Shown here: positions 1 through 5,568 of the stretch, piece by piece
Layout: every line of letters begins with the position of its first letter
How positions within the stretch are numbered: the first letter of the stretch is position 1
Assembly (NCBI GenBank): GCA_009838595.1
Contig: VXRI01000414.1
Coordinates: forward strand, 1,702 to 7,521
Reading direction: 5' to 3'
Source of the DNA: Chloroflexota bacterium
GTDB lineage: Bacteria; Chloroflexota; Dehalococcoidia; Lucifugimonadales; JADFKI01
DNA length: 5,820 nt
Notes under the pieces: model-generated
The model's database searches: none
What the model saw: only the letters and a program-made list of their open reading frames with translations
What the model was told of the DNA's origin: nothing
Position numbers and translations under genes: made by a program

Positions 1-1
1 C

Positions 2-205
2 AACACACGCGTGGAATTGCTGGTTATGACAGGCGAAGACTTCCTCGCGCTCGCGTCATCGTCGTTGCTGTTCGGCGATATGCTGCGCGAAGTCGTCCGA
101 GAGCGCAGCGACAGCAACGTGGCGCGCATGCTGGACTTGTCAGCGGATGGGATGCAGGTTGGGGCGCAGGGCGAGTCTCCTGAAATGTCGAACGAGGCAA
201 AGTGA
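2..205 (+). CDS. C-terminal end of an unrecognised protein (partial, truncated by window edge)
   Basis: The reading frame is open from the first bases of the window to a TGA at 203-205, giving about 67 residues that end in EMSNEAK. Most codons end in G or C, as in the neighbouring genes, and there is no stop before 203, so it looks like the tail of a real gene beginning to the left. A GTG at 11 could start a 64-residue protein, but no good ribosome binding site precedes it. The visible part has a short hydrophobic stretch (FLALASSSLLFG) followed by a charged, probably helical segment (REVVRERSDSN). I do not recognise the family. The stop lies one base before the proposed TTG start of the next gene, which suggests an operon with the short-chain dehydrogenase. 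Confidence 0.5.
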   Translation, partial: NTRVELLVMTGEDFLALASSSLLFGDMLREVVRERSDSNVARMLDLSADGMQVGAQGESPEMSNEAK

Positions 206-209
206 ATTG
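194..209 (+). promoter_or_regulatory. Ribosome binding site and TTG start of the short-chain dehydrogenase
   Basis: GAGG at 194-197 lies nine bases before TTG at 207-209, immediately after the TGA (203-205) of the upstream frame. The alternative ATG at 147 has no Shine-Dalgarno-like sequence. The 20 codons between it and 207 are rich in AGG, GGA, TGT and CGA, unlike the body of the gene, and they overlap a frame with good coding character. These points favour TTG 207. Confidence 0.5.
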
Positions 210-1118
210 CTGATATTGCTTCGCAGACGCCGTAAGAACACGGCGGACACTAGCGGCGGCGCAGATACTCGCGGCGCGTACGCTGCCGGCGGCAATGTGC
301 TTATCACCGGCGCGTCTTCAGGCATCGGTAGGGCAACGGCGGTGTATCTCGCAGCCTGCGGTTTCGATGTGATTGCCACTAGCCGCGATGCGTCTCGCCT
401 TGATGGGCTGTTGGCGGAAGCGGCAGGACTCAGCGGCTCGATAAACGGCGTGGAGTTGGACATCAATTCTGATGCGGAAGTCGCGCGAGTCGTGCCGACG
501 CTCATTGAACGGCGCGGCGCGATGGAGGCGCTGGTGAACAACGCTGGCTTTGGGCTTTGGGGTCCGGTCGAAACGCTTTCGGACGCGGAGTTGAAGGCGC
601 AGTTCGAGACGAACTTCTTCGCCGCCGTGCGAATGACGCAGGCGGCGCTGCCCGCGATGATTCAACGGCGGCGCGGCACAATTGTCAACATCAGCTCGGT
701 GCTAGGACGCCTCGGGACACCGTTCAATGGCGCGTATGTGTCCAGCAAGTTCGCGCTGGAAGGAATCAGCGAATCGTTGAAGACGGAAGTGCAGCCCTTC
801 GGTGTGCGCGTGACGATGGTTGAGCCGGGCTTATTCCGCACCAACTTCCCAGACAACACCATCAGAGGCGCGGAGGCGGATGGCGAATCGGTGTATTCGC
901 CGTACATCGGGCGCTATCACCTCAACCGCGATATGTTCCACCGCTTCGGCGGCGATCCGGCGCGCGTGGCGAGAGTCGTGCACAAGGTCATCACATCGCC
1001 CGCGCCAAATTTCCGCAACCCGGTCGGCATAGACGCGCGCTCGGCAACGCTCGCGGCACGGGTGCTGCCGGAGCGCGTATTTTGGCGCATACTGAGCAAG
1101 GCGACTATGCGGCACTAG
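207..1118 (+). CDS. Classical short-chain dehydrogenase/reductase (SDR), 17-beta-HSD-like subgroup
   Basis: An NAD(P)-dependent oxidoreductase of the classical SDR family, about 303 residues from TTG 207 (323 if ATG 147 were used). Numbered from TTG 207, the Rossmann glycine motif TGASSGIG is at 34-41, NNAG at 111-114, and the catalytic tetrad is N136 (in ETNFFA), S164 (in NISSVLG), Y177 and K181 (YVSSK). The 13-residue Ser-Tyr spacing is normal for the family. An arginine at 60, just after the second strand (ATSR), suggests a preference for NADP(H). The PGLFRTNF segment after the active site and a C-terminal extension of about 100 residues resemble the 17-beta-hydroxysteroid-dehydrogenase-like subgroup, but the substrate cannot be read from sequence. 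About 30 residues precede the first strand, including an Arg-rich stretch (LLRRRRK), slightly more than usual. It is probably soluble. It is the last gene of a + strand unit and converges on the CoA-transferase. Confidence 0.92.
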   Translation: MLILLRRRRKNTADTSGGADTRGAYAAGGNVLITGASSGIGRATAVYLAACGFDVIATSRDASRLDGLLAEAAGLSGSINGVELDINSDAEVARVVPTLIERRGAMEALVNNAGFGLWGPVETLSDAELKAQFETNFFAAVRMTQAALPAMIQRRRGTIVNISSVLGRLGTPFNGAYVSSKFALEGISESLKTEVQPFGVRVTMVEPGLFRTNFPDNTIRGAEADGESVYSPYIGRYHLNRDMFHRFGGDPARVARVVHKVITSPAPNFRNPVGIDARSATLAARVLPERVFWRILSKATMRH

Positions 1119-1132
1119 ACTGAACAGGGTAT

Positions 1133-1285
1133 TTTCGATTGTCATTCTGAACGAAGCGAAGTGAAGAATCCAAAATCACTGCCGTAAATCAAGCCAAAAC
1201 AAGGTTAAGGATGTCAGATTGCTCACTCCGTTCGGAATGACCTGACAAACAGAACGACCCTGCCCCTTCTGAATGACAACCGAAA
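1133..1285. repeat. Inverted-repeat element (MITE/REP-like) in the convergent gap
   Basis: The outer arms TTTCGATTGTCATTC (1133-1147) and its near-complement at 1271-1285 (reverse complement TTTCGGTTGTCATTC) match at 14 of 15 positions. Inside lies a second inverted pair: 1141-1170 (starting GTCATTCTGAACGAAG and ending GAAGAATC) against the reverse complement of 1217-1241, which matches at 21 of 25 positions once five bases (GCGAA-like) are removed. The inner right copy is itself bordered by GTCAG (1213-1217) and CTGAC (1242-1246). The core GTCATTCTGAACGAAG resembles short dispersed repeats I recall from environmental genomes. No transposase is present and I see no clear target-site duplication. 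Placed between convergent stop codons, the structure could also act as a bidirectional transcription terminator. A further short stem follows at 1303-1308/1321-1326 (CCTTCC/GGAAGG) without a T-run. Confidence 0.6.
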
Positions 1286-1333
1286 GCCCCTAGCTCTGCG
1301 CTCCTTCCTAGCCTTCACTCGGAAGGGAAGAAA

Positions 1334-2533
1334 CTATGGCGCGATGATACCCTCCGCCCTCATACGCTCCACTTCTTGCGGCGTGCAACCAAGTATAGTT
1401 GTCAGCACCTCTGAGTTGTGCTCGCCGTAGCGCGGCGCGCGCGTAACCTTGTCGTCCTGGTCGGAAAGCTTTATGGGGCAGCCCAGCATCGTGTAATCGC
1501 CCCTTACATCATCTTCCACGCTGACGACCATGTTCCGCGCCTTCAACTGTCCGTCTTCGAGGATGTCGTTAGAATTCATGGTAGCCCCCGCCAACACGCC
1601 CGCGCCCGCCAGGGTTTTCATGGCTTCCTGCTTAGTATGCTTGCGCGTCCACGCAGAGATAATCTCTTCGACCTCGTCCGCGTACTGCACCACCGAATCG
1701 AAGTCGTCAAAGCGTGGATCGTCAATAAGGTCTTCCCTGCCAATGGCGACTAACAGCAGCTGCCACATCTCGCCGCGCGGGAATATCAAGATGTAGTCGT
1801 CCGCGCCGCCGGGGGCGCACGGAAAGATGAGCGGCATGCCTCTGCCTGTGAGATACCCACGCCGCGCTTCAGGCTGCTGCAGACCAAGAACGGGCGTCAT
1901 CTGCATTCGCATCAGGTTCACCACGGCGTCCTGCATGGCGACCTCTACGCGCTGTCCTTTGCCGGTGATGTCGCGCTTTCGCAACGCGGCGAGAATGCCT
2001 ATTGCGGCGTGCAGACCGCTTCCTGAATCGCCCACGCCCGGCGACAGATATACCGGCGGCCTGTCCGAGTAGCCGGTAGTCGCCATCGCGCCGCCGACCG
2101 CCTGCGCGACCATCTCCCAACCCTTGTATTGCGCGTATGGCCCGTATGTGCCGAAGCCCTTGATGGCAGTATAAACTATGCCAGGGTTGATTTCCTGCAT
2201 CGTGTCCCAGTCGAAGCCAAGTCTATCAAGCATGCCGAGCGAGAAGTTTTCCACGAGTACATCCGCCCACTTCAGCAGCCCCGTGAAGAGTTCCTTGCCC
2301 TTTTCCGTCTTGAGATTGATGCTGACTGCACGCTTGTTGTTGTTGAATATCAGGAAGTAGAAGCTATCCGAATCATCGTCGTGCCGCAGGTCCCTGCGCG
2401 TAGAATCGCCACCCCAGACATCTTCGAGCTTGATAACATCCGCGCCGAGAAAACCAAGCAACTGCGTGCAAGACGGACCTGCCTGCACATGCGTCAAGTC
2501 CAGCACCTTCACGCCTTCCAAAGCCTTGTCCAT
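1334..2533 (-). CDS. CaiB/BaiF family III CoA-transferase, formyl-CoA transferase-like
   Basis: A 399-residue family III CoA-transferase, a cytoplasmic enzyme that moves CoA between carboxylic acids through aspartyl-CoA intermediates. The N-terminus (GVKVLDLTHVQAGPSCTQ, then LGFLGADVIKLE) is very close to formyl-CoA transferase. The catalytic aspartate is D169 in GVGDSGSGLH, the same number as I recall for Oxalobacter formigenes Frc; Q17 and Y59 are also conserved, as is VENF (94-97). The family C-terminal motif RAPRYGEHNSEVL is at 366-377. Differences from my memory of Frc are Asp at 48 where Frc has Trp, Trp at 139 where Frc has Tyr, and only Gly-Gly at 242-243 where Frc has its GGGGQ lid loop in a longer insertion (about 428 residues). 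So formyl/oxalate specificity should not be assumed; succinyl-CoA:hydroxyacid or another acid is possible. ATG 2533 is preceded by AAGGGAG at seven bases. No oxalyl-CoA decarboxylase lies nearby. Confidence 0.94.
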   Translation of the reverse strand: MDKALEGVKVLDLTHVQAGPSCTQLLGFLGADVIKLEDVWGGDSTRRDLRHDDDSDSFYFLIFNNNKRAVSINLKTEKGKELFTGLLKWADVLVENFSLGMLDRLGFDWDTMQEINPGIVYTAIKGFGTYGPYAQYKGWEMVAQAVGGAMATTGYSDRPPVYLSPGVGDSGSGLHAAIGILAALRKRDITGKGQRVEVAMQDAVVNLMRMQMTPVLGLQQPEARRGYLTGRGMPLIFPCAPGGADDYILIFPRGEMWQLLLVAIGREDLIDDPRFDDFDSVVQYADEVEEIISAWTRKHTKQEAMKTLAGAGVLAGATMNSNDILEDGQLKARNMVVSVEDDVRGDYTMLGCPIKLSDQDDKVTRAPRYGEHNSEVLTTILGCTPQEVERMRAEGIIAP

Positions 2534-2540
2534 TAGGTAT

Positions 2541-2547
2541 CTCCCTT
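2541..2547 (-). promoter_or_regulatory. Ribosome binding site of the CoA-transferase
   Basis: On the - strand AAGGGAG lies seven bases upstream of the ATG at 2531-2533. Spacing and sequence support this start. The rest of the 150-base gap up to 2683 holds a short inverted repeat, TTCCT/AGGAA (2642-2646/2653-2657). AT-rich TATGATAAT-like words lie around 2582-2590, but no convincing -35 box is paired with them. Confidence 0.6.
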
Positions 2548-2683
2548 CGTTAAAGATTGATTATCAGAGTAGTGGCTTAGCATTATCATAGGGAACAGCA
2601 TGGTTTCGTTTGTATTCGGCAAAATTGCCCCTAATGTTAACTTCCTATTGTGAGGAAATCTCTCCCTATGGGGACTGGGGACA

Positions 2684-3199
2684 TCAGTGCGCCGACAATG
2701 CCTCGTCGTTCCAACTGCCAAAATAGACCCGTCTTACCCAGAACAACCATATAGTTAAAGCGGACACTACCATTGAGATCTGCGATACGGTCAAGTGCAA
2801 GAGATCGAAGTGTTCCGGAGAAGTGATGCCTATCAGCATTAGGCTAATTATGCGCACGAAATTCAGTGCGATTATCGCGGGTATTCCCAGGGCGAGCGCC
2901 CACACCCGCGCTTTAAGCGGCACCGGGAAGATTAGCACACCCGCGCTGAACACGAGAACGATGTCCATGGCGGTACATTGCGTTGCGACGAACGCGCTGA
3001 AACTGCCGGCGTCGATTATTGCGCCGTTCGCTGATGCGGATATGCCGATCATGCCAAGCGCAAACGCCGCCGACTTTGCCAGAACGGTTGTCAGGATTTC
3101 CACGCCGGGCAGAACTAGGGCACCGGATGCGATTGCGCACGCGACGATGAGAGCAGCGAGCGCTGCCGCGATGCGAGGCAATGAATTAGGTATGCTCAA
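2684..3199 (-). CDS. Exosortase/archaeosortase family protein, small XrtH-like form
   Basis: A 171-residue, very hydrophobic protein with about five likely membrane segments (roughly 9-30, 36-54, 78-93, 98-124 and 138-156). It has the exosortase active-site pattern: Cys75 in ATQCTAMD after a strand-like stretch, Asn113-x-x-Arg116 in LNFVRI, and His135 in LLHLTVSQ. The 41-residue Cys-Arg spacing matches what I recall for archaeosortase A of Haloferax volcanii. Exosortases are cysteine transpeptidase-like membrane enzymes thought to cleave C-terminal PEP-CTERM-type signals and attach the exported protein to the cell surface. The short length without extra domains is like exosortase H. The usual Cys-Ser-Gly is Cys-Thr-Ala here, so the subfamily is uncertain. 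The start is TTG 3199, since an in-frame TAG lies five codons upstream and no other start codon lies between. AGGA at 3210-3213 is a weak ribosome binding site. No target protein or glycosylation gene is nearby. It may share a transcript with the CoA-transferase 150 bases downstream. Confidence 0.85.
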   Translation of the reverse strand: MSIPNSLPRIAAALAALIVACAIASGALVLPGVEILTTVLAKSAAFALGMIGISASANGAIIDAGSFSAFVATQCTAMDIVLVFSAGVLIFPVPLKARVWALALGIPAIIALNFVRIISLMLIGITSPEHFDLLHLTVSQISMVVSALTIWLFWVRRVYFGSWNDEALSAH

Positions 3200-3255
3200 T
3201 TCACAGTCATCCTATTCGTTCCAACATTAGTAAGCAGCCTTTAACCCCATACTAC

Positions 3256-3278
3256 CCTTCCCTCTGAAATAGGGAAGG
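3256..3278. repeat. Perfect 8-bp hairpin with 7-base loop
   Basis: CCTTCCCT (3256-3263) and AGGGAAGG (3271-3278) are exact complements around the loop CTGAAAT. The stem can be extended by TA/TA across one bulged C (3253-3254 with 3279-3280). It lies in the 5' region of the - strand exosortase gene, about 57 bases from its start. Possible roles are a leader hairpin, an operator or part of a dispersed repeat. It lacks a T-run in either direction, so it is not an ordinary intrinsic terminator. Confidence 0.5.
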
Positions 3279-3451
3279 TACTTTGGCGTGCAGTCAATGC
3301 CTTTGCCGTTCAATGAACACTACCGACATGCCGAAGGAATTGAGAAAATTGGCTGACAATCGTTGCAAACGGACGGCTTTCATTATAACCTTTCGCCATC
3401 GTGGCTGCGCCAATAACATGGGACTCTAGCGCGAAGAGCGCGGACACGATG

Positions 3452-3458
3452 AGGAGGT
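3452..3458 (+). promoter_or_regulatory. Strong ribosome binding site of the phosphofructokinase gene
   Basis: AGGAGGT is a near-perfect Shine-Dalgarno sequence, only three bases before ATG 3462. The spacing is tight, but the next in-frame start, GTG 3477, would be 18 bases away, so ATG 3462 is preferred. Confidence 0.7.
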
Positions 3459-3461
3459 ACG

Positions 3462-4733
3462 ATGAACGCTGAAAATGTGAGGCTTGGCATCCTCGTCGGC
3501 GGCGGTCCGGCACCCGGCATCAACAGCGCCATCAGCGCCTGTACTCAGGCGGCGCTCGCCAATGGCGCAGAGGTGTTTGGCATTATGGACGGCTTCAGCC
3601 ATCTGATGGCGGGTAACACCGAACAGGTCAAACCTCTGACGGCGGCGGATGTGCGGTTCATCCACTCGGAAGGCGGCGCTATCCTGCGCACATCGCGCGC
3701 CAATCCCACGCGCAATCCTGAGCACCTGAAGAATTGCGTGGACTCGCTGCGGCGGCTAGGCATCACGCGGCTGGCGTCCATCGGCGGCGAAGATACGGCA
3801 TTGTCCGCGGCAGAAGTGGCGAAGGCCTCCGGCGGCGCGGTTCGCGTGGCGCACATTCCCAAAACCATTGACAATGACCTGCCGTTGCCCGGCGACATAC
3901 CCACATTCGGTTTCGAGACGGCACGGCATCTCGGCACAGAACTTGTGCAGAACCTGATGCGTGACAGCCGCACCACGAACCGATGGTATGTGGTCATCGT
4001 GATGGGTCGCAAGGCAGGACACCTCGCGCTCGGCATCGGCAGTTCGGCCGGCACGGCGCTCAGCATCATCCCGGAAGAGTTCCCCGACCCGGTAATCAAA
4101 GTTGACGATGTGGTGAAGATGACCGAAGGCGCGATGCTCAAGCGCAAGGCGGTCGAAGGGCGCGAAGACGGCATCGCGGTCATATCCGAAGGCGTCGCGG
4201 AACGGTTCGACCCGGAAGAGTTGGCGGCTCTCGCGGGCATAGAGGTCAACCGCGACCCGCACGGGCACATACGGCTGGGTGAACTGCCGCTGTCCGCAAT
4301 GCTGCGCCGCGCGATACAGCAGCGCTTCGCGGACGCGGGCAAGAACCTAGGCATGGTGGATGTTACAATCGGCTACGAACTGCGCTGCGCATCGCCATTG
4401 TCGTTCGACATTGACTACACGCGCAGTCTCGGCTACGGCGCCGCGCGTCTGCTGCTGTCCGCGCCCAAAGACGACAGATTCGCCAACGGCGGTTTAATCT
4501 ACCTAGACGGCGAAAACCTTAGCATGCTGACATTCGACGAACTACGCGATCCCGACACCGGCAGGACGCGAGTCCGCATGGTCGATACCGGCTCCGAGCA
4601 CTACAAAGTCGCACAACAATACATGGTGCGCATCCAACCCGAAGACTTACAAGACGACGAGCTAGTATCCGAGATGGCAGCCTACGGCAACCGCACCCCC
4701 GAAGATATACGCGAGAGATTCGGCGACAGTTAG
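3462..4733 (+). CDS. 6-phosphofructokinase family enzyme, probably diphosphate-dependent
   Basis: A 423-residue phosphofructokinase that phosphorylates fructose 6-phosphate to the 1,6-bisphosphate in glycolysis. The phosphoryl-donor loop is GGGPAPGIN (13-21). GGEDT (108-112) corresponds to GGDGS of E. coli PfkA, PKTIDND (133-139) carries catalytic D137, MGRKAGHLA (181-189) contains the substrate arginine R183, and ISEG (241-244) matches the conserved substrate glutamate. Asp111 replaces the ATP-permitting glycine (G104 in E. coli) and Lys134 replaces Gly124. These two changes are the accepted signature of pyrophosphate-using enzymes, whose reaction is reversible (EC 2.7.1.90). The metal-binding D103 position is Glu110, a variation I recall from some actinobacterial-type PFKs. 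The QRGG motif of classical enzymes is replaced by LRCA (307-310, in GYELRCASP). The C-terminus is about 100 residues longer than E. coli PfkA (320 residues). ATP use cannot be excluded without assay. It is followed after 61 bases by the Uma2 gene. Confidence 0.94.
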   Translation: MNAENVRLGILVGGGPAPGINSAISACTQAALANGAEVFGIMDGFSHLMAGNTEQVKPLTAADVRFIHSEGGAILRTSRANPTRNPEHLKNCVDSLRRLGITRLASIGGEDTALSAAEVAKASGGAVRVAHIPKTIDNDLPLPGDIPTFGFETARHLGTELVQNLMRDSRTTNRWYVVIVMGRKAGHLALGIGSSAGTALSIIPEEFPDPVIKVDDVVKMTEGAMLKRKAVEGREDGIAVISEGVAERFDPEELAALAGIEVNRDPHGHIRLGELPLSAMLRRAIQQRFADAGKNLGMVDVTIGYELRCASPLSFDIDYTRSLGYGAARLLLSAPKDDRFANGGLIYLDGENLSMLTFDELRDPDTGRTRVRMVDTGSEHYKVAQQYMVRIQPEDLQDDELVSEMAAYGNRTPEDIRERFGDS

Positions 4734-4783
4734 CGATGTTCTCTGTTACGATTGGAACACGCGCAAGGCTACAACGGATTGTC

Positions 4784-4797
4784 GGAGGCTGATAGTG
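4784..4797 (+). promoter_or_regulatory. Ribosome binding site and GTG start of the Uma2-family gene
   Basis: GGAGG at 4784-4788 is six bases before GTG 4795. The next in-frame ATG (4927) would remove 44 residues, including a conserved N-terminal part of the fold, so the GTG start is favoured. Confidence 0.65.
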
Positions 4798-5526
4798 GCA
4801 ACGACAGGGACTACAACCAAGACATTCAAGAAGATAACCAACGCTTGGGTTAACAGGACTCTGCCCGACATCTTCTACGAAGAGCCGGAACCGGTGGAGG
4901 ACGGTGTGCTGCAAGAATCACCCCTAATGAGAATCATCAATCTGCTCAGGGAACTCTTCGAAGACCGTCCGGATGTATTCATGTCAGGCATGGTATTCGT
5001 CTCCTACGACGAAACCAACGGCAATGCCCGCGTCGCTCCGGACTTTTTCATCGCATTCGATGTCCCTAACGAATCCATCCGTAGTAACCTGCCCAACTTT
5101 TGGATATGGGAGATTGGCAAGGTGCCCGACTTTGCGCTGGAAGTGGCGTCGCCAAGCACCGCCTTGAACGACCTGGGACACAAGCGCGACCTGTATGCAG
5201 AGTTGGGGATATCGGAGTACTGGCGCTTCGACCCAACGGGCGGCGACTACTACGGACAGCCGCTTGCGGGCGAACGGTTGGTCGATGGCGAGTACCTGCC
5301 GTATGTACTTCAAGAAGAAGCGGACGGTTCGGTTATTGGATACAGTCCACTGCTGGAAGTGGACTTCTACTGGGACGGGGACGAATTCGATGTGCTTGAC
5401 CCGGTAACTGGCAAGACGATTGACAAGCGCATCGCAGCCGAAGAGCGTGCCGACGCAGCCGAAGAGCGCAACCGTGAACTTCTTGCGGAAATCGAACGGC
5501 TGCGCCATCAAATACCGGAAAAATAG
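4795..5526 (+). CDS. Uma2 family (DUF820) PD-(D/E)XK nuclease-like protein with coiled-coil tail
   Basis: A 243-residue member of the Uma2/DUF820 family, a restriction-endonuclease-like fold. The N-terminal part (about 35-75) has the helix and strand seen before the core in this family (PLMRIINLLRELFEDRPDVF). The catalytic-type residues are Asp83 in RVAPDFF and Glu116 in PDFALEVASPST. The hallmark segment KRDLYAELGISEYWRFDP follows at 130-147, with Lys130 a candidate catalytic lysine. Residues about 209-240 (KRIAAEERADAAEERNRELL onward) form a heptad-like charged coiled coil, a common Uma2 tail that could mediate dimerisation. The family is abundant in Cyanobacteria and Chloroflexota, often in many copies per genome, and its biological role is not settled. 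A defence, DNA-repair or mobile-element role would be speculation: no methylase, transposase or repeat flanks it. It lies between two metabolic genes on the same strand. Confidence 0.92.
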   Translation: MATTGTTTKTFKKITNAWVNRTLPDIFYEEPEPVEDGVLQESPLMRIINLLRELFEDRPDVFMSGMVFVSYDETNGNARVAPDFFIAFDVPNESIRSNLPNFWIWEIGKVPDFALEVASPSTALNDLGHKRDLYAELGISEYWRFDPTGGDYYGQPLAGERLVDGEYLPYVLQEEADGSVIGYSPLLEVDFYWDGDEFDVLDPVTGKTIDKRIAAEERADAAEERNRELLAEIERLRHQIPEK

Positions 5527-5551
5527 GCAATCATAATCACAAACCACCATG

Positions 5552-5568
5552 AAGGAGGAACTCAATTG
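5552..5568 (+). promoter_or_regulatory. Ribosome binding site and TTG start of the hydroxyacid dehydrogenase
   Basis: AAGGAGG (5552-5558) lies seven bases before TTG 5566, an ideal arrangement. The ATG at 5549 overlaps the ribosome binding site and its frame stops after 14 codons, so it is not a gene start. Confidence 0.7.

Larger units (their letters stand above)
3200..3461. other. Divergent intergenic region between exosortase and phosphofructokinase
   Basis: This 262-base gap must hold promoters for both flanking genes. For the + strand, TTGCAA (3363-3368) and TATAAC (3384-3389) form a poor sigma-70-like pair with a short 15-base spacer. For the - strand, TTGACT (complement of 3292-3297) is a good -35 word, but the matching -10 region (CTATTT, about 19 bases on) is weak and falls within the hairpin listed separately. 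Neither assignment is firm. I see no tRNA, riboswitch or coding potential here. Confidence 0.3.

Noticed and set aside
2642..2657. TTCCT/AGGAA inverted repeat upstream of the CoA-transferase gene as an operator
   Set aside because: Five-base arms with a six-base gap are expected by chance in this length, and no regulator is encoded nearby.
2670..2682. Tandem GGGGAC doublet (GGGGACTGGGGAC) next to the exosortase stop codon
   Set aside because: Only two units and no extended repeat; nothing supports an array or a regulatory role.
2533..2721. Possible 62-residue - strand gene whose TAA overlaps the CoA-transferase ATG (TAATG)
   Set aside because: It starts with TTG inside the exosortase gene in another frame, has no family resemblance and has mixed composition. 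The stop-start overlap looks accidental.
3545..4354. Long - strand open frame (269 codons) opposite the phosphofructokinase
   Set aside because: It is Ser/Arg/Pro-rich, as expected for the antisense of a GC-rich gene. The + strand has all phosphofructokinase motifs.
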